From an uncultured Clostridia bacterium (GTDB taxonomy: Bacteria > Bacillota_A > Clostridia > Christensenellales > Aristaeellaceae), in contig CAKUDW010000153.1 in assembly GCA_934645275.1 (NCBI GenBank), positions 1 to 5,421 on the forward strand: a DNA stretch of 5,421 nucleotides. Direction: 5' to 3'. Below are positions 1 through 5,226 of this stretch, one piece after another. The translations under genes and the position numbers were made by a program. How positions within the stretch are numbered: position 1 is the stretch's first letter; every line of letters begins with the position of its first letter. The notes under the pieces were generated by a model. It saw only the letters and a list, made by a program, of their open reading frames with translations, was not told the DNA's origin and did not search any database.

Positions 1-408
1 GATGAAAAGGTCGTCTGCATCGCCGAAAACGATGCGTGCAGCGTGGATGCGATTCAGGTGGTGCTGGGCTGTTCTGTGGGCAAAGGCAATCTCCTGTTTC
101 ACATGCGCGGAAAGCAGGCCTATTCGTTTTACGAGCGCGGCAGCGGCCGTTCCGTGCGGCTGGTGCTGAAAGATCGGCCGGAGAATATGTCTCGCGAGGA
201 ATCCTTCGCGTATTATCAGAGCCTTGAACCCAGGGATATGTTCGACGTGAAGGAAGCGACGCTCGCGCTGCCAGAACCGGCGCGAATTTTCGATTCCTAT
301 CGCTGTGAATGCTGCGGCGAAAATACGGGCGCAAACTGGATTCGCATTGCAAACGGCAAAAAACTCTGCCTGGATTGCTATCAGGCATACGACCGCTTTC
401 ACGTGTGA
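1..408 (+). CDS. FmdE-family protein with C-terminal zinc finger (5' end missing)
   Basis: The reading frame is open from the first base to TGA at 406-408, so the N-terminus lies outside the window; 135 residues are visible. Near the start is the FmdE signature: END-x-CSVDAIQ (Cys13 in window numbering), then GCSVGKGNL (Cys24, Lys28). These match the conserved core of the formylmethanofuran dehydrogenase subunit E family. The C-terminus holds a four-cysteine zinc-ribbon-like motif, Cys102/Cys105 (with an extra Cys104) and Cys123/Cys126, like the TraR/DksA-type finger often fused to clostridial FmdE proteins. In methanogens FmdE accompanies the molybdenum/tungsten formylmethanofuran dehydrogenase; bacterial members lack that enzyme as context and are mostly uncharacterised, so a metal-binding or molybdenum-related role is inference. 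It is probably co-transcribed with the exported protein starting 20 nt downstream. Family assignment is firm; function is not. Confidence 0.88.
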   Translation, partial: DEKVVCIAENDACSVDAIQVVLGCSVGKGNLLFHMRGKQAYSFYERGSGRSVRLVLKDRPENMSREESFAYYQSLEPRDMFDVKEATLALPEPARIFDSYRCECCGENTGANWIRIANGKKLCLDCYQAYDRFHV

Positions 409-428
409 TTAAACGGAGGAGAAACGGC

Positions 429-1550
429 ATGAAGAAAATGTGGCTTGCAGCATTGGCGTTGTTGATTGCGTTAGTGATGGCATCTGCCGCGCTGGCTGAG
501 GTGGGCGGCGTTCAAGTACAGCTTGTTTCCGTGCAGAGCGACGGCGGCACGGTCGGCCGTTGCGCCGTGCCGGAGGGCTGCGAGGTCAGCAGTACGGTTT
601 CATACTGCGGTGCTGGTCAGACCCTGTCCCATCCGATGCAGCTGAGTATCGATGTGCGCACGCCGGATGGGCGAACGACCTACGCCTATTGCAGCGCAAC
701 GGACTATTTGCAGCTTCTTGAAGCGAAGATGAACGGTCAGACGGTGGCTGTGCAGCAGGATGGGCAGTATGACTCGACGACCATGACGCCCATGCTGACG
801 CTGCGGACCGCGTCTGGCTACGCTGATTATTTGATTACAAACATGTTTCCGGGTGTGCGCATCGTCGTGGCGGACGAAGCTGAAATAACGCCCGAGGTGC
901 AGGCGCTCATCGACCGGCGCATGCAGCAGTCCTATCAGGATATGAATGCGATTTTTGCAGGCGATTCGATGGCCAGCGTGGACGATGTGTTTTTTGACAT
1001 TGCTGAACGCAGCTATACCTTTGAAAACAACGGCGAAGCCTATCGCGCTACGTTGGTGACTGCCGTGGACGCGGTGCAGCTTTCACAGCGGATGAATAAC
1101 GGTATTTTGAGCATAGACGAGAGCTATATCGGTTGGACGGTTCCGTTCACATATGCGGTCATTGCGCCGGAGACTGAATACGATGGCGCGCGGGCATTTT
1201 TTGATCTGTTTGTGCTCAATACTTCCGCCAGCGACAGCTTTAACAGCGCATGTCAGACGCTTTCGAACCAGATTCGCACCTCCGTAATCGAAAGCCGTTC
1301 GTTGGCTGTGGGCGCGAACAGCTGCCGCAGCAGCGTGAGCGCGCTTACCGATTCCGCTTCGGATTACAGCGAGGAACGCTTCTCCGATTATCTGTTTTCA
1401 CAGGATGATTATACGTTGGACGACGGCAGACATGTGAAGATTCCAATCGAATACGACTATGTCTACGTCAGCGACAATGGAAATGTGTATGCCACGGACA
1501 GCGCGCTGGATGAACCGGCAGGCATGCGGCGACTGGAAAAGAATCATTGA
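429..1550 (+). CDS. Exported protein of unknown function with Sec signal peptide
   Basis: I chose ATG 429 because GGAGGAG (415-421) lies 7 nt upstream and a classic signal peptide follows at once; the frame stays open upstream to 309, but only as overlap with the FmdE gene. The product is 373 aa. Residues 1-23 have basic KK at 2-3, a hydrophobic core (5-18) and an A-L-A cleavage motif before Glu24. No cysteine follows the cleavage site, so it is not a lipoprotein, and no later membrane segment or sortase motif is seen. The mature protein is acidic and rich in Ser, Asp, Tyr and Thr, with six cysteines (45, 51, 60, 88, 275, 299) that could form disulfides. The last ~50 residues (DYTLDDG, then YDYVYVSDNGNVYATDS) resemble from memory a C-terminal motif seen in other exported bacterial proteins, but I cannot name a family. 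It ends just before a terminator, closing the FmdE transcription unit. Confidence 0.85.
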   Translation: MKKMWLAALALLIALVMASAALAEVGGVQVQLVSVQSDGGTVGRCAVPEGCEVSSTVSYCGAGQTLSHPMQLSIDVRTPDGRTTYAYCSATDYLQLLEAKMNGQTVAVQQDGQYDSTTMTPMLTLRTASGYADYLITNMFPGVRIVVADEAEITPEVQALIDRRMQQSYQDMNAIFAGDSMASVDDVFFDIAERSYTFENNGEAYRATLVTAVDAVQLSQRMNNGILSIDESYIGWTVPFTYAVIAPETEYDGARAFFDLFVLNTSASDSFNSACQTLSNQIRTSVIESRSLAVGANSCRSSVSALTDSASDYSEERFSDYLFSQDDYTLDDGRHVKIPIEYDYVYVSDNGNVYATDSALDEPAGMRRLEKNH

Positions 1551-1565
1551 GTATACTCTGTTCAT

Positions 1566-1588
1566 AGCGGGCGCTTTGCCCGCTTTTA
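1566..1588 (+). terminator. Intrinsic terminator after the FmdE/exported-protein unit
   Basis: A 7-bp stem (AGCGGGC at 1566-1572 pairing with GCCCGCT at 1578-1584) with a GCTTT loop is followed by a short T run (1584-1587). It sits 16 nt after the stop codon at 1550 and just before the next promoter. The U tract is short, so some read-through is possible. Confidence 0.82.
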
Positions 1589-1602
1589 GTATTGATATTT
1601 GA

Positions 1603-1631
1603 TTGACAAATCTCGTCTTCCGGGGTAGAAT
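1603..1631 (+). promoter_or_regulatory. Sigma-A promoter of the tetR-hydrolase-dipeptidase operon
   Basis: TTGACA (1603-1608, perfect -35) and TAGAAT (1626-1631, five of six -10 matches) are separated by exactly 17 bp. Transcription should start near 1638, giving a leader of about 40 nt before the TetR gene. A small inverted repeat, ATTTG (1597-1601) and CAAAT (1607-1611), overlaps the -35 box and could be a binding site for a regulator. Confidence 0.85.
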
Positions 1632-1665
1632 AACGTCGGATGTGTAACTCCTGATGCGCAACGGT

Positions 1666-1671
1666 GAAAGG
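1666..1671 (+). promoter_or_regulatory. Ribosome binding site upstream of four tandem ATG codons
   Basis: GAAAGG at 1666-1671 is the only Shine-Dalgarno-like sequence here. It is directly followed by four in-frame ATG codons (1672, 1675, 1678, 1681). Spacing favours 1678 (6 nt) or 1681 (9 nt), and rules against the further in-frame ATG at 1654. Confidence 0.6.
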
Positions 1672-1680
1672 ATGATGATG

Positions 1681-2292
1681 ATGCCGCCGAAACCCAAATT
1701 TACACGCGCGGAAATTGTGGATGCGGCGCTGAGCGTTGCACGGCGAAAGGGCGCGGCCGCGGTTACCACGCGCGATATCGGCGCGGTGCTCGGCGTGTCT
1801 ACGAGACCGATATTTACCTATTTTGTCTCCATGGACGAAGTGCGCGCTGCGATGCGCGAGGCTGCGCAGGCGCTGTATCAGAATTATATAGCCGAAGGGC
1901 TCAGAATGAAAATACCGTTTCTGGGCGTTGGCATGCAGTATATCCGTTTCGCGCGCAGTGAACCGGAACTATACAAGATGCTCTTTCTTGCAAAGGACAG
2001 CGACGCGCTGACAGGGCTTGAAAGCATGCAGGCGCAAATCTGTGCCTCAATCATGTCCATATACAATATGGATGAACCGTCCGCACTGCGCTTTTCGCAC
2101 GATATGTGGCTGGTGGTTTACGGAATTTCCGCGATGATTGTAACCGGCGGTTGCGCATATACCGACGATGAAATTCGGGTCATGCTCACCGGGTTCAGCG
2201 TCGCCGTATGCAAGGCCTGCAAGGAGGTTCCCGGTTTTGTCGAAAACGAAATTGATCGCAACGCCGTTTTCGAGAAACTGATCGGCGAATAA
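1681..2292 (+). CDS. TetR/AcrR-family transcriptional regulator
   Basis: From ATG 1681 the product is 203 aa, the usual size for TetR-family repressors, and begins MPPKPKFTRAEIVDAAL, a beginning common in clostridial members. The N-terminal DNA-binding domain covers residues ~7-53: helix 1 (TRAEIVDAALSVARRKG), then the helix-turn-helix TTRDIGAVLGVSTRPIFTYF (29-48). The remainder (~60-190) is the helical ligand-binding and dimerisation domain, with IRFARSEPELYKMLFL (88-103) typical of the family. The inducer cannot be read from the sequence. The gene is first in its unit, directly behind a near-consensus promoter, and is followed by a hydrolase and a dipeptidase, so it most likely controls them and possibly itself. 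The palindrome at 2301-2322 is the best candidate operator. The start could also be 1678 or an earlier ATG in the tandem run, which would only add Met residues. Confidence 0.93.
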   Translation: MPPKPKFTRAEIVDAALSVARRKGAAAVTTRDIGAVLGVSTRPIFTYFVSMDEVRAAMREAAQALYQNYIAEGLRMKIPFLGVGMQYIRFARSEPELYKMLFLAKDSDALTGLESMQAQICASIMSIYNMDEPSALRFSHDMWLVVYGISAMIVTGGCAYTDDEIRVMLTGFSVAVCKACKEVPGFVENEIDRNAVFEKLIGE

Positions 2293-2300
2293 AGTCGGTA

Positions 2301-2322
2301 TGTACAGAATATATTATGTACA
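2301..2322. promoter_or_regulatory. 22-bp near-perfect palindrome, candidate TetR operator
   Basis: The left half TGTACAGAATA (2301-2311) and right half TATTATGTACA (2312-2322) are reverse complements at 10 of 11 positions, with TGTACA at both ends. Part of a third element follows: TGTAC (2317-2321) also pairs with GTACA (2327-2331) across 5 nt. It begins 8 nt after the TetR stop codon and ends 26 nt before the hydrolase start. Length and symmetry fit a TetR-dimer operator. A TACAAT at 2328-2333 resembles a -10 box, but no matching -35 lies at the right distance, so a separate promoter here is uncertain. Confidence 0.55.
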
Positions 2323-2335
2323 AAGAGTACAATGT

Positions 2336-2341
2336 AGAGGG
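2336..2341 (+). promoter_or_regulatory. Ribosome binding site that sets the GTG start of the hydrolase
   Basis: AGAGGG (2336-2341) lies 7 nt before GTG 2349. The in-frame ATG at 2316 has no Shine-Dalgarno sequence and lies inside the palindrome, so the GTG start is preferred. Confidence 0.65.
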
Positions 2342-2348
2342 TGGTATT

Positions 2349-3065
2349 GTGAAACGTGAGGATTTTATGATCGGGCAAATGCCTGTTTCACTCTATGGCG
2401 AGCATGCCGATAAACTGTGTCTGTTCGTACACGGATTGTGCGGTAGCGCAGAGGACGGATTGCGTTTTGCGAAGATCGCAGAGGCGCGCGGTTGGCAGGT
2501 GTTGGCTGTGAATCTGCCGGAGCATGGCGGCCGTGCGGACGGCGTGCGCCTGCTGCCGTGGACGGCTGTGCCGGAACTTCAGGCCGTGTTGGAATTTGCT
2601 GCGGCGCGCTGGACGCGCGTGGCGGTGCGCGCCACAAGCATTGGCGCATGGCTTTCGTTGCACGCCTTTGAAGGCGCTCAGCTCGCGTTCTGCATGTTTA
2701 ATTCGCCGCTATTGGATATGGAAAGCATGATCTGCGGCATGATGGCGCAGGCAGGCGTGACAGAGCCGCAGCTGATGGCGGCGGGAGAAATTCCAACGCC
2801 CTCCGGCCAGACGCTTTCCTGGGATTACCTGTGCTGGGTTCGCCAGCATCCGGTGAAGCCTATTTGCAAGAATATACGAATCCTGTATGCCAGTGGCGAT
2901 AAGGTGATTCCGCGAGCGACCGTGGACAACTTTGTAGAAGCGGGCGCATGCAGCCTTACGATAATGGACGGCGGCGAACACTGGTTCCACACGCCCGAGC
3001 AGTTGGCCATACTGAGCGCGTGGGAGGCGTGTTCGTTCAGTATGCTGGAAGGAAAGAAAAACTGA
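2349..3065 (+). CDS. Alpha/beta-fold hydrolase (esterase/lipase-like)
   Basis: From GTG 2349 the product is 238 aa, a typical size for a small single-domain cytoplasmic alpha/beta hydrolase. In order it shows the oxyanion-hole strand LFVHGLCGSAED (His28-Gly29), the LPEHGGR loop (56-62), a nucleophile elbow RATSIGAW with Ser97 as the predicted nucleophile, an acidic residue in LYASGDKVIP (Asp184), and the histidine in GGEHWFHTPEQ (His211, or His214). Together these give a complete Ser-Asp-His triad. The elbow has Ala95 where the classical G-x-S-x-G motif has its first glycine, which is common in the superfamily. There is no signal peptide or membrane segment. It lies 56 nt after the TetR gene and 24 nt before the dipeptidase, so all three are probably one operon. 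Substrate unknown; carboxylesters, amides or thioesters are all possible. Confidence 0.88.
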   Translation: MKREDFMIGQMPVSLYGEHADKLCLFVHGLCGSAEDGLRFAKIAEARGWQVLAVNLPEHGGRADGVRLLPWTAVPELQAVLEFAAARWTRVAVRATSIGAWLSLHAFEGAQLAFCMFNSPLLDMESMICGMMAQAGVTEPQLMAAGEIPTPSGQTLSWDYLCWVRQHPVKPICKNIRILYASGDKVIPRATVDNFVEAGACSLTIMDGGEHWFHTPEQLAILSAWEACSFSMLEGKKN

Positions 3066-3076
3066 TACTTCAGGAT

Positions 3077-3081
3077 GGAGG
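3077..3081 (+). promoter_or_regulatory. Ribosome binding site that sets the dipeptidase start
   Basis: GGAGG (3077-3081) lies 8 nt before ATG 3090. The alternative in-frame ATG at 3075 overlaps this sequence and has no site of its own, so 3090 is the start. Confidence 0.8.
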
Positions 3082-3089
3082 AAATACGT

Positions 3090-4556
3090 ATGCCCTGTAC
3101 AACAATACTGGTCGGTAAGGCCGCCAGCTTTGATGGTTCTACCATGATGGCGCGCAATGAGGATTCCGGCGCGGGGCGGTTTATGCCGAAAAATTTTGTT
3201 GTAGTTATGCCCGATGATCAGCCGCGACGCTACCGCAGCGTGCTTTCCGGCGTGGAAATTGATTTGCCCGATAATCCAATGCGCTACACTGCCATGCCCA
3301 ACGCCCTGAGCGAACGCGGCGTATGGGGCGAAGCAGGTATAAATGAGTGCAACGTGGCCATGAGCGCTACCGAAACGCTCACGTCGAATCCGCGCGTGCT
3401 CGGCGCAGATCCACTGGTAAAAGGGGGAATTGGCGAGGAGGATATGCTGACGCTCGTGTTGCCGTATATTCATTCCGCGCGCGAGGGCGTGCTCCGGTTG
3501 GGAAGGCTGCTGGAAACTTACGGTACCTATGAAATCAACGGTATCGGCTTTCAGGATGTAGATGAAATCTGGTGGCTGGAATCCATTGGCGGCCATCACT
3601 GGTTGGCACGCCGCCTGCCGGACGACGCCTATGCTGTGATTCCAAACCAGCAGGGGCTGGATACATTCGATTTTGTGGATGCGTATGGCGAAGGGCGGGA
3701 TTTTCTATGCGCGCCGGATATGTTGAGGTTCATTTCGGAGAATCATCTTGATTTGGCGCAGGGCGCGCCTGCAGTTGAAAGGAATGCAGATTTCGATGTT
3801 CGCGCGGCCTTTGGCAGCCACAGCGAATATGACCATGCCTATAATACGCCGCGCGCATGGTACATGCTGCGCTGCCTGAATCCCAATACCTTCAGCTGGG
3901 ATGGGCCGAATGCGGATTACACGCCAGAATCGGACAGCCTGCCCTGGTGCATGAAGCCTGAGCACAAGCTGACGGTGGAGGATGTGAAATATGTGCTCTC
4001 TTCCTATTATCAGGGCACGGAGTTTAATCCCTATGCACGCCACGGAAATGCTTCCAGGCGCGGCATGTATCGCCCGATTGGCATTAACCGCAATAATTTT
4101 GTGGCCATTACACAGCTTCGGCCCTATATGCCCGCCGAAATCATGGGCGTAGAGTGGATTGCCGTGGGCTCAAATGCTTTTAACGAAGCTGTACCGTTCT
4201 ATGCAAATGTGAAAACCACGCCTGCGTACCTGTCGAATGCCGGTGGTGAAGCTTCTACGGAGAATTTTTACTGGGCAAACCGCCTGATCGCGGCGCTGGC
4301 GGACGCGCACTATTCTAAATGTATCGCTCATGTGGAGCGCTATCAGCTTCAACTGGCCTCCGAGGGGCACGCCATGCTGCGGCGCTTCGATGCGGAATAT
4401 ATGGCGCGGCGGCCGCAAGACGCATGCGAGATGCTCGCGGCCTTTAATGAACAGTTCGCGCGTCGCGCAAAGGAGATGACCAGCGCGCTGCTGGGGGAAG
4501 TGCTCTATGCCGCCAGTTGCGAGATGAAGAACAGCTTTGCACGTTCAGATGTGTAA
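3090..4556 (+). CDS. C69-family dipeptidase (PepD-like Ntn hydrolase)
   Basis: The product is 488 aa from ATG 3090, close to the usual length of peptidase family C69 (formerly U34). The N-terminus MPCTTILVGKAASFDGSTMM followed by ARNEDSG (21-27) is the family signature; Cys3 is the predicted nucleophile, which in this N-terminal-nucleophile family must become the first residue of the mature enzyme. Further hallmarks are GEAGINECNVAMSATET (80-96), the DVDEIWWLESIGGHHWLARR segment (156-175) and VIPNQQGLDTFDF (183-195). The known Lactobacillus relatives hydrolyse a broad range of dipeptides in the cytoplasm, and no signal peptide is present here. Only two residues precede Cys3, so maturation would need removal of just Met-Pro. 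It is the last gene of the TetR-hydrolase operon (24-nt gap). No GC-rich terminator hairpin follows its stop, so transcription may continue into the next unit. Confidence 0.95.
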   Translation: MPCTTILVGKAASFDGSTMMARNEDSGAGRFMPKNFVVVMPDDQPRRYRSVLSGVEIDLPDNPMRYTAMPNALSERGVWGEAGINECNVAMSATETLTSNPRVLGADPLVKGGIGEEDMLTLVLPYIHSAREGVLRLGRLLETYGTYEINGIGFQDVDEIWWLESIGGHHWLARRLPDDAYAVIPNQQGLDTFDFVDAYGEGRDFLCAPDMLRFISENHLDLAQGAPAVERNADFDVRAAFGSHSEYDHAYNTPRAWYMLRCLNPNTFSWDGPNADYTPESDSLPWCMKPEHKLTVEDVKYVLSSYYQGTEFNPYARHGNASRRGMYRPIGINRNNFVAITQLRPYMPAEIMGVEWIAVGSNAFNEAVPFYANVKTTPAYLSNAGGEASTENFYWANRLIAALADAHYSKCIAHVERYQLQLASEGHAMLRRFDAEYMARRPQDACEMLAAFNEQFARRAKEMTSALLGEVLYAASCEMKNSFARSDV

Positions 4557-4589
4557 GACGGCAGAATAATTAAATATTTGCACCGGTAC

Positions 4590-4618
4590 TTGACTAACGA
4601 CCATTCGGAAACTATAAT
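4590..4618 (+). promoter_or_regulatory. Sigma-A promoter of the flavodoxin-acyltransferase unit
   Basis: TTGACT (4590-4595, five of six matches) and a perfect TATAAT (4613-4618) are separated by 17 bp. The expected transcription start is near 4625, about 40 nt before the flavodoxin start. A promoter this strong combined with overlapping inverted arms suggests expression held down by a repressor. Confidence 0.88.
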
Positions 4619-4640
4619 AAGTGTCCGAATGGTCATTAGT
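4593..4640. promoter_or_regulatory. Inverted-repeat operator around the -10 box
   Basis: ACTAACGACCATTCGGA (4593-4609) and TCCGAATGGTCATTAGT (4624-4640) are reverse complements at 16 of 17 positions, separated by 14 nt that contain the TATAAT box. The left arm overlaps the last base of the first hexamer pair and fills most of the -35/-10 spacer; the right arm covers roughly +1 to +16. Each arm holds a CC-N4-GG core that is itself weakly symmetric, so each could bind one dimer. Arm centres are 31 bp apart, about three helical turns, placing both on the same DNA face. No T run follows, so it is not a terminator. The cognate repressor is not identified in this window. Confidence 0.75.
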
Positions 4641-4665
4641 TATTGTAGAAGGAGTGCAAGGCTTT

Positions 4666-5226
4666 ATGCAGGCAATCGTTTATACAAGCAATGCCGGAAG
4701 TACAGCGCGCTACGCCAAAATGCTCTCTCAGGCCACAGGGCTGCCGACATATGCGCTTGCGGAGGCAAGGCACAGCCTGCCTGCCGGTGCGGAGATTATC
4801 TATGCGGGCTGGGTCATGGCGAATTGCGTGAAGGGCTATGCCGCGGCAGCGAAGCGCTTTTCTGTGCAGACCGTGTGTGCGGTAGGTATGGCGGAAACCG
4901 GTATGCAGTTGGAAATTACGCGCCAGAAGAGCTCTATCCCGGCAGACATTCCGTTATTTACGCTTCAGGGCAATTTTAATTTGCAAAAGCTGCGCGGTAC
5001 ATATCGTTTGCTGATGTGGCTGATGGTTCGGGCACTGAAGAAAAAAGCGGACAGAACGCCGGAGGAAAGCGCCATGCTGGAGATGTTGTGCGACGGTATT
5101 GATCGCGTGGACGCGCGGAATTTGGCGGCCGTGATCGACTGGTACGGCAAACGTAAGGAGGAAAAAAACAAATGGAACCAGGTAAAATCTATCCGCGTAC
5201 GGGGGACACGCAGACCGTGTACTTGA
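4666..5226 (+). CDS. Flavodoxin-domain protein
   Basis: ATG 4666 follows AGAAGGAG (4647-4654) with an 11-nt spacer; GTG codons at 4621 and 4654 are in frame but lie within the operator or the ribosome binding site. The product is 186 aa. It opens with a beta strand and a flavodoxin-type phosphate-binding loop, IVYTSNAGSTARYAKML (4-20), followed by EIIYAGWVMANCVKGY (43-58) and VCAVGMAET (70-78), the usual alternating strands of the fold. The family is close to short flavodoxins that bind FMN and act in redox reactions, but no partner is evident, and electron transfer is inference. The segment WYGKRKEEK (159-167) seems to be the natural C-terminal end; the last ~20 residues are basic and are encoded inside the next gene, with which it overlaps by 55 nt. 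This tail may be a dispensable read-through extension. Confidence 0.85.
   Translation: MQAIVYTSNAGSTARYAKMLSQATGLPTYALAEARHSLPAGAEIIYAGWVMANCVKGYAAAAKRFSVQTVCAVGMAETGMQLEITRQKSSIPADIPLFTLQGNFNLQKLRGTYRLLMWLMVRALKKKADRTPEESAMLEMLCDGIDRVDARNLAAVIDWYGKRKEEKNKWNQVKSIRVRGTRRPCT
5155..5161 (+). promoter_or_regulatory. Ribosome binding site of the acyltransferase inside the flavodoxin gene
   Basis: AAGGAGG (5155-5161), a near-perfect Shine-Dalgarno sequence, lies 10 nt before ATG 5172 and within the upstream coding sequence, so the two genes are probably translationally coupled. A run of seven A (5162-5168) fills most of the spacer. Confidence 0.8.

Noticed and set aside
309..428. Upstream extension of the exported protein
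   Set aside because: It overlaps the FmdE zinc-finger coding region in another frame and would bury the signal peptide; ATG 429 has a strong ribosome binding site.
1654..1680. Earlier ATG start for the TetR gene
   Set aside because: No ribosome binding site precedes it, and family members normally begin at MPPKPKF.
2304..2333. Separate promoter for the hydrolase using TACAAT at 2328-2333
   Set aside because: No -35-like hexamer lies 16-18 bp upstream, and the predicted start would fall in the ribosome binding site.
2709..3599. 296-codon open frame on the minus strand
   Set aside because: It lies antisense to the hydrolase and the dipeptidase, both strongly supported by family motifs, and its translation resembles no protein family.
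4593..4640. Inverted repeat as a terminator for the dipeptidase gene or as a miniature transposon end
   Set aside because: There is no T run after the right arm, a -10 box occupies the loop, and no target duplication or longer element surrounds it.
4578..4979. 133-codon + strand open frame
   Set aside because: It starts inside the promoter/operator and overlaps the flavodoxin gene in another frame; the product is Cys/Arg-rich and lacks a ribosome binding site.
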